A DNA stretch of 64,000 nucleotides from Acidimicrobiales bacterium (GCA_041394265.1 JAWKIO010000005.1:3720001-3784000), one strand, 5' to 3'; shown: positions 25,852 through 35,128, counted from the stretch's first letter. Numbers and translations: made by a program. Notes: generated from the sequence alone by a model not told the origin.

Positions 25852-26469
25852 GTGATCGACGGAAGCGCCGCCAGTGGGAGGGAACGGATTCTCGACTCGT
25901 CGGCGCGTTTGTTCGCCGAACGCGGCTTCGCCGAGACCTCGCTGCGAGTCATTGCCGCCGACATCGACATGAAGGCCGGTTCGCTCTACTACCACTTCGC
26001 CTCCAAGGACGACCTGTTGGTCAGCGTGTTGGAGCGAGGGATCGAGTTGATGACCGACCGGTTCGAGCTCGTCGAACTCGAGTGGTCGGCCGTCTCGTCG
26101 GCGTCCGACGAGGCGGCGCACCGGTCTCGGCTCCTTGCCCACGTCGTCGGTCACCTCGAGGTGCTGCACGGTCACTACCCCTACACCTCGCTGCACATCA
26201 CCACCTTCCGGACCGCTCCGGAAGCGGTGCGGGTCGCCGTCGTGCCGTTCCGAGACGCCTACGAGGCGAAGTGGACGGCGCTGTTGGCCGAACTACTGCC
26301 CGAACGCCCGGCCGACGAGATCAGCATCCTCCGCCTCGTGCTGTTCGGCGCCATGAATTCATCGATCGAATGGTTCGATGCCGGTCGAGGCAACCTCGAC
26401 CACTTCGCCAACGTGGTCACCGACCAGTTCTGGTTCGGTGTCACCCGTCAGGAAAGGCAGGTGCAGTGA
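25852..26469 (+). CDS. TetR-family transcriptional regulator
   Basis: 205 residues from GTG 25852. The DNA-binding domain is RERILDSSARLFAERGFAETSLRVIAADIDMKAGSLYYHFASKDDLL (residues ~10-56), with the usual YYHF of the recognition helix. The C-terminal ligand-binding half is helical (TetR_C). A perfect palindrome just upstream suggests autoregulation. Its stop overlaps the ATG of the carboxylase beta gene (TGATG), so regulator and enzymes form one operon; an acyl-CoA is the probable inducer, inferred from the downstream genes. Confidence 0.9.
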   Translation: MIDGSAASGRERILDSSARLFAERGFAETSLRVIAADIDMKAGSLYYHFASKDDLLVSVLERGIELMTDRFELVELEWSAVSSASDEAAHRSRLLAHVVGHLEVLHGHYPYTSLHITTFRTAPEAVRVAVVPFRDAYEAKWTALLAELLPERPADEISILRLVLFGAMNSSIEWFDAGRGNLDHFANVVTDQFWFGVTRQERQVQ

Positions 26470-28091
26470 TGCAGCCTGTTGTCAGCCGAGTCGATCGCGA
26501 TGCCGCCGCTTTCGCCGCCAACACCGAGGCCTACCGGGCCCTTGCCGACACGCTCGCCGAGCGGATGCAGTGGGCCATCGACGGCGGTCACGGGCGCGAT
26601 CGCAGCATCGAGCGCCATCTTGCTCGCGGGAAGGTGATGGTGCGCGACCGCATCGCCATGGTCACCGATCACGGCACGCCATTCATGGAGTTCTCGACGT
26701 TGAGTGGCTACGGCCAGTACGACGACTCGGCGCCGGGCGGCGGGCTCGTCACCGGCATCGGACTCGTCCACGGTGTGCCGTACGTGTTCATCGCCAACGA
26801 TGCGACCGTGAAGGGTGGCTCACTCCTTCCGGTGTCGATCAAGAAGCACGTGCGAGCGCAGCAGATCGCCGAGGAGAACGAACTCGGCGTGATCTACCTG
26901 GTGGATTCCGGTGGCGCCTTCCTCCCGCTGCAAGACGAGATCTTCCCCGACAAGGACCACTTCGGCGGCTCGTTCTATCGGCAAGCGCGACTGTCGGCCC
27001 AGGGGCTGCCCCAACTCTCGGTGGTCCTCGGCGGCTGCACCGCCGGCGGAGCCTATGTACCAGCGCTGTCCGACGAAGTGATCATGGTCGAAGGCATCGG
27101 TCGCATCTTCCTCGGCGGTCCCCCGATCGTGAAGGCGGCACTCGGCGAGATCGTCGAACCCGACGACCTGGGCGGTGCCGAGCTCCACACCCGCATCTCG
27201 GGAGTGAGCGACTACCGCACCGATACCGAGGCCGAGGCCTACGCCAAGTTGCGTGAGATCTGCGAGACCACGAACCAGCGGCGCATCGACGAACGCCAGG
27301 ACTGGCTCGACTGGATCGAGCCGGAACCGCCGCTCTACCCGGCCGAGGACCTCTACGGGATCATCTCGGCCGACGACCGGATTCCGTTCGACGCCCGCGA
27401 CATCATCGCTCGACTGGTCGATGGTTCCCGCTTCGCCGAGTTCAAGCCGGAGTGGGGCGAATCGATCGTGTGCGGCTTCGCCCGGATCTGGGGCCACCAG
27501 GTCGGGATCATTGCCAACAACGGAATCATCTTCTCGGAGTCGGCCCTGAAGGCCACCCACTTCATCGAGATGTGCGAGCAGCGTCGGATCCCGTTGCTCT
27601 TCCTGCAGAACACCTCCGGCTACATGGTCGGCAAGGACTCCGAGTCCGGCGGCATCGCCAAGAACGGGGCGAAGATGGTGGCAGCGGTCGCAAACGCCAC
27701 CGTGCCCCGCTACACGGTGCTGACCGGTGGCGCCTACGGCGCCGGCAACTACGGCATGTGCGGTCGCGGCTTCCAGCCCCGGTTCCTGTTTGCCTGGCCG
27801 AACTCCCGGATCGCCACGATGGCTGCCGACACCGCCGAGACGGTGCTGGTCGACATTCGGCTCGGCGGTCTCAAGGGGGCCGAGACCACCGAGGAAGAGA
27901 TCGCCGCCATCCGGGCCGAGATCCGCGGCCAGTACGAGATGCAGTCCGACCCGTACTACGCCACCTCACGACTCTGGGACGACGGCCTGATCGACCCGAT
28001 CCACACCCGCGACACGCTCGGCCTGTGCCTGGCGCTTGCCGCCCGACAAGACGAACCGGGCCCAGGCCGCGGCCTCGTGTACAGGATGTGA
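26469..28091 (+). CDS. Acyl-CoA carboxylase carboxyltransferase (beta) subunit, methylcrotonyl-CoA type
   Basis: 540 residues with the two crotonase-like halves of carboxyltransferases. Recognisable parts are ARGKVMVRDRIAMVTDHGTPFMEFS, YLVDSGGAFLPLQDEIFPDKDHFG, VLGGCTAGGAYVPALSDE, and in the second half LFLQNTSGYMVGKDSESGGIAKNGAKMV and TGGAYGAGNYGMCGRGFQPRFLFAWPNSRI. The DSGGAFLPLQ(D/A)E(I/V)FPD and GMCGR segments point to methylcrotonyl-CoA carboxylase rather than propionyl- or acetyl-CoA carboxylase. It transfers CO2 from carboxybiotin to the acyl-CoA. The start overlaps the tetR stop by one base; the biotin-bearing subunit follows after four bases. Confidence 0.85.
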   Translation: MQPVVSRVDRDAAAFAANTEAYRALADTLAERMQWAIDGGHGRDRSIERHLARGKVMVRDRIAMVTDHGTPFMEFSTLSGYGQYDDSAPGGGLVTGIGLVHGVPYVFIANDATVKGGSLLPVSIKKHVRAQQIAEENELGVIYLVDSGGAFLPLQDEIFPDKDHFGGSFYRQARLSAQGLPQLSVVLGGCTAGGAYVPALSDEVIMVEGIGRIFLGGPPIVKAALGEIVEPDDLGGAELHTRISGVSDYRTDTEAEAYAKLREICETTNQRRIDERQDWLDWIEPEPPLYPAEDLYGIISADDRIPFDARDIIARLVDGSRFAEFKPEWGESIVCGFARIWGHQVGIIANNGIIFSESALKATHFIEMCEQRRIPLLFLQNTSGYMVGKDSESGGIAKNGAKMVAAVANATVPRYTVLTGGAYGAGNYGMCGRGFQPRFLFAWPNSRIATMAADTAETVLVDIRLGGLKGAETTEEEIAAIRAEIRGQYEMQSDPYYATSRLWDDGLIDPIHTRDTLGLCLALAARQDEPGPGRGLVYRM

Positions 28092-28095
28092 CGAC

Positions 28096-30003
28096 GTGAG
28101 AATCCTCATTGCCAACCGGGGCGAGATCGCTCGCCGGGTCATCCGCACCGCCCATCGGCTCGGTCACGAGACCGTCGCCGTCTACGCCGATCCCGATGCC
28201 AACGCGCCGTTCGTCGCCGAGGCGAGTCTCGCCGTCCGGATCGGGCCGGCCGATCTTGCCTCCTCGTACCTGTCGATCGAGCGTCTCCTGGCTGCAGCCG
28301 CCGACACCGGCGCCACCGCCGTCCACCCCGGCTATGGGTTCCTGTCGGAGAACACCGGCTTCGCCCGAGCCGTCGCCGAGGCCGGCATGATCTGGATCGG
28401 ACCGCACCCCGACGCCGTCGAACGCATGGGTTCCAAGATCGAGGCCCGCCGTCTCGCCGCCGACGCCGGGGTACCGATCATTCCCGGCTTCGACGAATCG
28501 CAGGATCCCGCCGATCTCGCCGCAGCGGCCGAACGCATCGGGTTCCCGGTCTTGGTCAAGGCTGCGGCCGGAGGTGGCGGCAAGGGCATCCGAATCGTGC
28601 ACGAACCGGCCGGGTTCGGCGAGGCGCTCGGTGAGGCCATGACCGAAGCCGAGCGCTCGTTCGGCGACGCCGCCATGATCGTGGAGCGCTACATCCAGCG
28701 GCCCCGGCACGTCGAGGTGCAGGTCGTCGGTGACAAGCACGGGCACCAGATCAACCTCGGCACCCGCGAGTGCTCGGTGCAGCGTCGCTATCAGAAGCTG
28801 CTCGAGGAGGCGCCGGCGCCGAACTTGCCCGACGACACCCGAGCCGGACTGCGAGCGAGTGCCACGGCGCTGGCAGCGTCGATCGGCTACGACTCTGCCG
28901 GCACGGTCGAGTTCATCGTCGACGACGAGACCGGCGACTACTTCTTCCTCGAGATGAACACTCGTCTCCAGGTCGAACATCCCGTCACCGAGTTCGTCAC
29001 CGGTCTCGATCTCGTCGAACTGCAGATCCGTTCCGCCGCCGGCGAGCCGCTGTCGCTGTCACAGGACGACGTGGTGCTCACCGGCCATGCCATCGAGGCC
29101 CGCATCAACGCCGAGGACCCAGCGGCCGGCTTCTTCCCCCAGACCGGCACCATCACACATCTGGTTGTTCCGGGCGAAGCCCGCTGGGACGCCGGTGTGG
29201 TCGAGGGGTCGGTGGTGTCGCCGCACTACGACGCCATGGTGGCCAAGCTGATCGTCGACGGTGCCGATCGAGCCACCGCACTGGCCCGCCTGCGACGCTG
29301 TCTCGACGGTCTGATCGTGGGCGGGCTCGTCACGAATGCCGGTTTCCATCGTTGGCTGATCGACCAACCGCCGGTCGTCGACGGACGGGTCACCACTCGT
29401 TTCCTCGACGACACCGACATCCCGACCGACGTCGACATCGCCGCCGCGGCGCAGCGTGCCGCCGATGTGTGGCGAGCGCACGAACGGTCCAAGGCGGCCT
29501 CGGGTCCGTGGACCCAACTGCCCGACTTCTCGCTCACCCCGCATCGCACTCGGCGCCCGCTCCACCTCGAGCATCAGTCCGGCGAGACGTTCAGCGTCGA
29601 GCCGTCGGAGGCTCTTGTCGACGCTGCTGCAGCGTCACGCAGCGCAGCCAGTACGCATCGGGTCGATGCGCTCGGGCAGTCGTCGGTTGCGGTCAACGTC
29701 GATGGCATGACCCACACCTTCCGTGTCGTGCCCCGCACCGACTTCTGGGCGCCATCGGCCGAGGTCGGTCACGGCCACGCCGGCGCCATCACCTCACCGT
29801 TCCCGGCCGTGGTCACCGAGGCCCCGGTCGCTCCCGGCGACCACGTCAACGGTGGCGACGTCGTCGTGGTGGTGGAAGCCATGAAGATGCTCCACTCGCT
29901 GAAGGCCACCGGGCCCGGCGTCGTCGCCGAGGTCCGGGTGAAGCCGGGCGATCAGACCGTGTCCCACCAAGTTCTCGTCACCTTCGAAGAGGTCCACTCA
30001 TGA
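28096..30003 (+). CDS. Acyl-CoA carboxylase alpha subunit (biotin carboxylase + BCCP)
   Basis: 635 residues from GTG 28096. Biotin carboxylase N-terminal domain starts RILIANRGEIARRVIRTAHRLG; ATP-grasp parts are VLVKAAAGGGGKGIRIV and FLEMNTRLQVEHPVTE; the C-terminal biotin carboxyl carrier domain has VVVVEAMKMLHSLKA with the biotinylated Lys near 597. Together with the beta subunit it forms a two-gene carboxylase, probably acting on 3-methylcrotonyl-CoA in leucine breakdown (assignment from the beta subunit and operon). The open frame to 28036 is antisense-like overlap with the previous gene. Its stop overlaps the next ATG (ATGA). Confidence 0.9.
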   Translation: MRILIANRGEIARRVIRTAHRLGHETVAVYADPDANAPFVAEASLAVRIGPADLASSYLSIERLLAAAADTGATAVHPGYGFLSENTGFARAVAEAGMIWIGPHPDAVERMGSKIEARRLAADAGVPIIPGFDESQDPADLAAAAERIGFPVLVKAAAGGGGKGIRIVHEPAGFGEALGEAMTEAERSFGDAAMIVERYIQRPRHVEVQVVGDKHGHQINLGTRECSVQRRYQKLLEEAPAPNLPDDTRAGLRASATALAASIGYDSAGTVEFIVDDETGDYFFLEMNTRLQVEHPVTEFVTGLDLVELQIRSAAGEPLSLSQDDVVLTGHAIEARINAEDPAAGFFPQTGTITHLVVPGEARWDAGVVEGSVVSPHYDAMVAKLIVDGADRATALARLRRCLDGLIVGGLVTNAGFHRWLIDQPPVVDGRVTTRFLDDTDIPTDVDIAAAAQRAADVWRAHERSKAASGPWTQLPDFSLTPHRTRRPLHLEHQSGETFSVEPSEALVDAAAASRSAASTHRVDALGQSSVAVNVDGMTHTFRVVPRTDFWAPSAEVGHGHAGAITSPFPAVVTEAPVAPGDHVNGGDVVVVVEAMKMLHSLKATGPGVVAEVRVKPGDQTVSHQVLVTFEEVHS

Positions 30004-31169
30004 GCTCCACCAGCCAACGCCCGATCGCCAAGCGCAACGCCTACATGACCGACGAGCTCGAGGCGATCTACGACCAGACCGTCGAGTTCGTCACCAAGGA
30101 GGTCGTCCCCAACGGCGACGCCTGGGAAGAGGCGGGCAAGGTGCCTCGCGAGGTGCTCACGAAGATGGGCGGTCTCGGCATGCTCGGCCTTCGGGTTCCC
30201 GAATCCGTTGGTGGCCTCGGTATGGGCATGCTCGCGTCGGCCACGTTCTCGGAGGCACTCGGGGCTTCGACGTATGCCGGGTTCGACGTGACCGTGCTCG
30301 TCCATACCGACATGGCCGGCCCGCACCTGTTCAACTCGGCCAATGACGACCAGCTCGCCGAGTGGGCGCCCAGCGTGCTGGCGGGTGAGACGATTCTTTC
30401 GATCGGCGTCACGGAGCCCGATGCCGGATCCGACGTCGCCGGCATCCGCACCTCGGCCGTGAAGGACGGCGATGGCTGGCGGATCAACGGCACCAAGACC
30501 TACATCACCAATGGCGTCTACGGCGACCTCACGATCGTCGCGGCCAAGACCGATCCCGACAACCGCTACGGCATCACGATGTTCCTCGTGCCCAAGGGCA
30601 CCGAAGGATTCTCCGTGGCGACCAAGCTCGACAAGCACGGGTGGCGTTGTTCCGACACCGCCGAGTTGGTCCTCGATGACGTGTGGGTGCCCGACACCGC
30701 CGTGCTCGGCACCGTGCACCGCGGCTTCTACGAGACCATGAAGAACTTCCAGAACGAGCGGATGGTGCTGGTCGGCATGGGCGTCGGCGCAGCCCAGGCC
30801 GCGATCGACATGACCGCGTCGTACTGCCAGGACCGGGCCGCGTTCGGTGGGCGGCTGTTCGACCTCGGTGCGATCCGTCAGCGGTTGGCCATGAACCAGG
30901 CCAAGGTCGATGCCGTGCGGGCGTCGATGTATCACGCGGCGTGGATGGGTGATCAGGGCGTCGACAACGTGCGGGCCATGTCGGGAGTGAAGGCGTGGGG
31001 ATGCGAGGTCGTCAACGACGTCATGTACGACTGCCTCCAGTTCCACGGCGGCATCGGCTACATGCGGGAGTCGACGATCGAGCGCATGACCCGCGATGCC
31101 CGGATCCTGCCGATCGGTGGTGGGGCCACCGAGGTCATGCTCGAAGAGATCGCCAAGCGGCTGTACTGA
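30000..31169 (+). CDS. Acyl-CoA dehydrogenase
   Basis: 389 residues, standard length. FAD-binding and substrate motifs: ILSIGVTEPDAGSDVAGIRTSA, WRINGTKTYITNGVYGD, NFQNERMVLVGMGVGAAQAA, DCLQFHGGIGYMRESTIERMTRDARILPIGGGATEVM. The last segment normally ends YGGTSEI; here it is IGGGATEVM, as in a branch of FadE proteins. The ATG overlaps the carboxylase alpha stop, so it is the last gene of the tetR operon. With a methylcrotonyl-CoA carboxylase it could be the isovaleryl-CoA dehydrogenase step, but the sequence alone does not prove that substrate. Confidence 0.85.
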   Translation: MSSTSQRPIAKRNAYMTDELEAIYDQTVEFVTKEVVPNGDAWEEAGKVPREVLTKMGGLGMLGLRVPESVGGLGMGMLASATFSEALGASTYAGFDVTVLVHTDMAGPHLFNSANDDQLAEWAPSVLAGETILSIGVTEPDAGSDVAGIRTSAVKDGDGWRINGTKTYITNGVYGDLTIVAAKTDPDNRYGITMFLVPKGTEGFSVATKLDKHGWRCSDTAELVLDDVWVPDTAVLGTVHRGFYETMKNFQNERMVLVGMGVGAAQAAIDMTASYCQDRAAFGGRLFDLGAIRQRLAMNQAKVDAVRASMYHAAWMGDQGVDNVRAMSGVKAWGCEVVNDVMYDCLQFHGGIGYMRESTIERMTRDARILPIGGGATEVMLEEIAKRLY

Positions 31170-31365
31170 TCCGAGCGCTTCGGCTGACGCAAGCGCAGCG
31201 CCCAACGCGATCGGCGGCCCGCCGTCGATCGGTACGGTCGACACGTCCGCCGGTCGGGCGCCCCGTGTGACGCCCTCGGCTCGTGATGCCGGCAACGCCG
31301 GGCATCGATCGCGCCCGGTGGTCGGTACTTGCGCGCCACGGTTGGCGGCACCAGGATCGTCGTCC

Positions 31366-32106
31366 ATGACGCCGCCGGCCCCACCGCTCGATTCGTTCGT
31401 GATCCCGACCTGGGCTCAGGGTCAGACCGGGATCGGTCAGGGTGGATGGACCTCGGCGCGCTTCGAAGCGTCGGTGGGCCGGGCGCTCACGGTGAGCCTT
31501 CGCTCACCGGCTCCGCTCGAGACGGAACTGTCGGTGGTCGAGGTCGGCCACGATCACTGGCAGGTTGGCCTCGATGAGGCGGGGGAGTGGCGGGTGGTCT
31601 CCGAAGGTCGCCCGGCGCCGCGGCAGTTCGCCACCACCGAACCGGTGTCGATCGAGGGCGCCGCCGACGCTCGTTCGCGGTACCGCTCGGCCGACCACCC
31701 GGCGCCGCTCTGCTTCTCGTGTGGAACGCATCCCGAGTCGATGTGTGTCCACAGCGGACCGCTGCTCGACGGCACCGGTCGCTATGCCACCGACTGGACG
31801 CCGCCGTCGTGGGTCGGAGATGCCGACGGTGTCGTCGATGCCCCGACCATCTGGGCGGTACTCGATTGCTCGTCGGGCTTCTATGTCGGCCAGGACCCCG
31901 ATCGCTCCGGCGCAGTGACGGTCCAGTACGAAGTCGAAATCCTCGATGATGTCCGAGTCGAGGCGTCGTACGCCGTCGTGTCGTGGAACGGCCTCCATCC
32001 CGACGACTGGGACGGTCGCAAACGGGGCGCCGGCTCCTGCATCTTCGACGCCGACGGCACCCTCGTCGCCCACAGCACCTCGTTCTGGGTCGCCCCCGCC
32101 TCCTAG
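31366..32106 (+). CDS. Hotdog-fold thioesterase-like protein (probable)
   Basis: 246 residues from ATG 31366. The central motif PLCFSCGTHPESMCVHSGPL followed by ATDWTPPSWVGDADGVVDAPTIWAVLDCSSGFY resembles a family of actinobacterial proteins with a CFxCG motif and a hotdog-type helix (VWAALDCPSG). The second half, VQYEVEILDDVRVEASYAVVSWN, and GSCIFDADGTLVAHSTSFWVA fits the last strands of that fold. Thioesterase activity is an inference. The 196 bases before it hold no obvious feature. It converges on the acyl-CoA dehydrogenase at 32272, with a long palindrome between them. Confidence 0.55.
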   Translation: MTPPAPPLDSFVIPTWAQGQTGIGQGGWTSARFEASVGRALTVSLRSPAPLETELSVVEVGHDHWQVGLDEAGEWRVVSEGRPAPRQFATTEPVSIEGAADARSRYRSADHPAPLCFSCGTHPESMCVHSGPLLDGTGRYATDWTPPSWVGDADGVVDAPTIWAVLDCSSGFYVGQDPDRSGAVTVQYEVEILDDVRVEASYAVVSWNGLHPDDWDGRKRGAGSCIFDADGTLVAHSTSFWVAPAS

Positions 32107-32136
32107 CGTCCGGCCCACTGCCCCCGGCACGAGGCC

Positions 32137-32250
32137 CTGCGAAAGGTGCAGGGGCTGCCAGCAATCACAGAAAACCTCAGGGGCTACCAGCAGCCGGCTG
32201 CTGGCAGCCCCTGAGGTTTTCTGGAGATGTTGCGAGGCCCTGAGGTTGGG
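32137..32250. repeat. Inverted repeat array, family 4, with a 56-base near-perfect palindrome
   Basis: Bases 32168-32223 form two 28-base arms with no loop and a single mismatch; the centre is GCAGCC|GGCTGC. A diverged forward copy precedes it (32144-32163, GGTGCAGGGGCTGCCAGCA) and a diverged reverse copy follows (32226-32246, TGTTGCGAGGCCCTGAGG). So the locus has two forward and two reverse units, like the arrays at 2671 and 35129 but of unrelated sequence. It lies between convergent genes and the right arm contains TTTT, consistent with a bidirectional terminator. Confidence 0.8.
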
Positions 32251-32271
32251 CGGGTGGCCGTCGGGGCTGGG

Positions 32272-33408
32272 TTAGAGGATTTCCTTGGCGATGATCGTCT
32301 TCATGATCTCGGACGTGCCGCCGTAGATGCGGGTGACCCGGGCATCGGCGTAGGCCCGACCGATCGGGTATTCCGAGGTGTAGCCGTAGCCGCCGAAGAA
32401 CTGGAGGCAGCGATCGAGCGTGCGGCCCTGCAGCTCCGAGGCCCACAGCTTGGCCTGGGCGGCCTCGGCGGCCGACAGCTCCCCGGCGTTGAGCTTCGTG
32501 ATGCACTGCTCGATGAACGGCACGGTGACGTCGATCTCGGTCTTCACCTCGGCCAGCACGAACTTGGTGTTCTGAAACGACCCGATCGCCTTGCCGAACG
32601 CCGTGCGTTCCTTCACGTAGTCCACCGTCCATCGGAACGCGGCCCGGGCGGTATGGAGCCCGTTGACCCCGATCGACAACCGCTCCTGGGCCAGGTTCGA
32701 CGACAGATACTCGAGGCCCCGGCCCTCTTCACCCAGGAGGTTGGCCACCGGCACCCGCACGTCGGAGAAGAACAGCTCGGCAGTGTCGGCGGAGTGTTGG
32801 CCGATCTTGTCGAGGTTGCGCCCTCGCTCGAAGCCGGGCATCCCTCGCTCGACCACGATCAGCGACAGTCCGGCCCGGCCCTCACCGGTGCGGCAGACGA
32901 CGATGACGACGTCGGAGTTGATGCCGTTGGTGATGAAGGTCTTGGCCCCGTTGATGACGAACTCGTCGCCATCTCGTACGGCGCTGGTGGCGATCGAGGC
33001 GAGGTCGGAGCCGGTTCCCGGCTCGGTCATGGCGATCGCCGTGATGAGCTCGCCGCTCGCGATACCCGGCAACCAGCGCGCCGCCTGCTCCTCGTTGCAG
33101 TACTCGATGAAGTACGGCGTCGTGATGTCGTTGTGCAGGCCAATGCCCAGCCCGGCGCCCCCGATGCCGGCGTTCGCCAGCTCTTCACTGATGACAGCGT
33201 TGAATCGGAAGTCCTTGGTGCCACCGCCGCCGTACTGCTCCGGAATCGCCATTCCGACGAACCCGTGCTTGCCGGCCTCGGCATAGACGGATCGGTCCAT
33301 GATGCCGTCGGCCTCCCATTGGTCGTAGTGGGGGAGCATGCGGTCGTTGACGAACGAGCGGAAGCTGTCGCGGAACAGTTCGTGGGTCTCGTCGTTGATC
33401 GTGGACAT
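32272..33408 (-). CDS. Acyl-CoA dehydrogenase
   Basis: 378 residues. Motifs: ITAIAMTEPGTGSDLASIATSAV (flavin/substrate), FVINGAKTFITNGINSD, NLAQERLSIGVNGLHTARAA, LQFFGGYGYTSEYPIGRAYADARVTRIYGGTSEIMKTIIAKEIL. The final YGGTSEI is canonical. It has the compact form of FadE-type medium/long-chain acyl-CoA dehydrogenases. It removes two hydrogens from acyl-CoA and passes electrons to ETF. It is divergent from the thiolase-like gene at 33632 across 223 bases in which I see no clear operator. Confidence 0.9.
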   Translation of the reverse strand: MSTINDETHELFRDSFRSFVNDRMLPHYDQWEADGIMDRSVYAEAGKHGFVGMAIPEQYGGGGTKDFRFNAVISEELANAGIGGAGLGIGLHNDITTPYFIEYCNEEQAARWLPGIASGELITAIAMTEPGTGSDLASIATSAVRDGDEFVINGAKTFITNGINSDVVIVVCRTGEGRAGLSLIVVERGMPGFERGRNLDKIGQHSADTAELFFSDVRVPVANLLGEEGRGLEYLSSNLAQERLSIGVNGLHTARAAFRWTVDYVKERTAFGKAIGSFQNTKFVLAEVKTEIDVTVPFIEQCITKLNAGELSAAEAAQAKLWASELQGRTLDRCLQFFGGYGYTSEYPIGRAYADARVTRIYGGTSEIMKTIIAKEIL

Positions 33409-33631
33409 CTCGGCACCTTCATTGGTCGTCGGCGAACGGTCGTCAGCCGGGATCGAACGCCGGGAAGGCTAGCCCAGGTGGGCAGGAGCCCCCGCACTGG
33501 CTCAGCTCGTAATCAGGCGGCGCGCTCACTACGGTCACTGTCTCCCACCGGCACTGTGCCATCGATGGGAACCAGCCCACCGTTCGAACCATCGCCCGCC
33601 ACGCCGGCGAATCAACCCAACGGAGATCCTG

Positions 33632-35128
33632 ATGGACCCCCGGACGCCCGTCCTGATCGGTGCCGCCCAACTCAACGACCGCAGCGGCAAGGCCGAGCCG
33701 GTCGAGTTCATGACTCGTGTCGCCGAGGCGGCGTTGGCCGACACCGGCACACCGTCGGTCCGAGAGCGGATCCAGTCCATCCGGGTGGTCGGCGGGATCT
33801 GGCCCTATGTCGACCCTGGGTATGCCGTGGCCGAGCGATTGTCGCTCCCCGTCGAGGGTGAGGGGCGGGTCACCACCACCATGACACCCATCGGTGGGAA
33901 CGAGGTCTACGACCTGTTGGCCGCCACGGCGAGAGACATCCAGAACGGCGACCTCGACGTAGCCGTGATCTGCTCGGCCGAAACCTTGCGTACCCGACGC
34001 GCCGACCGAGCGGCCGGCCGAGACTCCGAGTTCATCACCGAGCGCGAGGGCGCTGCGCCCGATCACATGTACGGCGTCGCCGGCAAGGAAATGCTGACCG
34101 AGACCGAGCGGGCCGCCGGCGTCAGCTCCGCCGTCAGCTTCTACGCCATGGCCGAGACGGCGCTGCGCCACGATCGCGGCGAGGCCCCGCAGGAGCACAT
34201 CGAGCGTGTCGCGGAGCTCTGGGCAAAGGGGAGTGCGGTCGCAGCCGACAACCCCTCGGCGTGGTTCACCGACCCCAGCACCGCCGAGGAGATTCGCACC
34301 GTCGGGCCAGGGAACCGGATGGTGTCGAGCCCCTACCCGAAGCTGATGACGTCGAACATCAATGTCGACCAGGCGGCCGCAGTGGTCATCTGTTCCGCCG
34401 AGGTCGCCGAGGCCGTTGGCGTGCCACGCGAGCACTGGGTCTTCCCGTGGTCGGGGAGCGGCGCCGCCGACCACTGGTACCTCACGAGTCGGTGGTCGCT
34501 CGCCGAGTCGCCGGCCATGCGACTGTCGGTCACCAAGGCGACCGAACTCGCAGGGATCACGGTCGACGACGCCGACCTGCTCGACCTCTACTCGTGTTTC
34601 CCCGCAGCGGTACAGGTGGCCCAGCGCGAGCTCGGCATCGACCCCGACCGCGCCTGGACCATCACCGGTGGTCTCACGTTCTTCGGCGGCCCGCTGAACA
34701 GCTACTGCTTGCACGCACTCGCCCGGTCGGTCGAGTTGCTGCGAGCGGCAGAAGGCGAGCAGGTCGCGGTGCTCACCGGCAACGGCGGCTTTTTCACGAA
34801 GCACTCGGCGGCGGTCGTTGCGTCGTATCCGTCCGATGGTCCCTACCGCTCCGAACGAGTGCAGGACGCCGTCGATTCCCTTCCGAAGCGGGACGATCCG
34901 GTCGAGCCGGCGACCGAGGGAACCATCGAGACCTACTCGGTGGTCTTCACCCACGACGGGTCGCCCGAGCGAGCGGTCGTGGCCGTACTCGATCCCACCG
35001 GCAGTCGTACCTTCGCTGCCATCACCGACGCCGACACCCTCACGGCCCTCCTGTCCGACGACCTGGTCGGTCTGTCGGTCGATCTCGACCGCTCGGGTGA
35101 GGTCCCCGTCGCCGTCCTCCGTCAGTAG
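33632..35128 (+). CDS. Thiolase-like protein type 1 with additional C-terminal domain, no nucleophilic Cys
   Basis: 498 residues, ~100 longer than a thiolase. It starts RTPVLIGAAQLNDRSG and keeps the thiolase frame, but the nucleophile region is TPIGGNEVYDLLAATARDIQNG, with Gly/Asn where thiolases have Cys. In the C-terminal half LDLYSCFPAAVQVAQRELG and TGGLTFFGGPLNSYCLHALA replace the GHPxGATG signature; TGNGGFFTKHSAAV follows. The last ~80 residues (YSVVFTHDGSPERAVVAVL... RTFAAIT) match the extra C-terminal domain of TLP1 proteins (SCP2-thiolase-like). So it is thiolase-fold but probably not an ordinary thiolase. GGAG before ATG 33632 supports the start. Confidence 0.8.
   Translation: MDPRTPVLIGAAQLNDRSGKAEPVEFMTRVAEAALADTGTPSVRERIQSIRVVGGIWPYVDPGYAVAERLSLPVEGEGRVTTTMTPIGGNEVYDLLAATARDIQNGDLDVAVICSAETLRTRRADRAAGRDSEFITEREGAAPDHMYGVAGKEMLTETERAAGVSSAVSFYAMAETALRHDRGEAPQEHIERVAELWAKGSAVAADNPSAWFTDPSTAEEIRTVGPGNRMVSSPYPKLMTSNINVDQAAAVVICSAEVAEAVGVPREHWVFPWSGSGAADHWYLTSRWSLAESPAMRLSVTKATELAGITVDDADLLDLYSCFPAAVQVAQRELGIDPDRAWTITGGLTFFGGPLNSYCLHALARSVELLRAAEGEQVAVLTGNGGFFTKHSAAVVASYPSDGPYRSERVQDAVDSLPKRDDPVEPATEGTIETYSVVFTHDGSPERAVVAVLDPTGSRTFAAITDADTLTALLSDDLVGLSVDLDRSGEVPVAVLRQ

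Noticed and set aside
28770..31169. 799-codon frame fusing an Arg-rich protein to the acyl-CoA dehydrogenase
   Set aside because: The part before 30000 is an out-of-frame shadow of the carboxylase alpha gene; the dehydrogenase starts at ATG 30000 with an ATGA overlap.
31170..31365. Possible small gene between the dehydrogenase and the hotdog-like gene
   Set aside because: No frame with a convincing start, ribosome binding site or protein-like composition was seen in these 196 bases.
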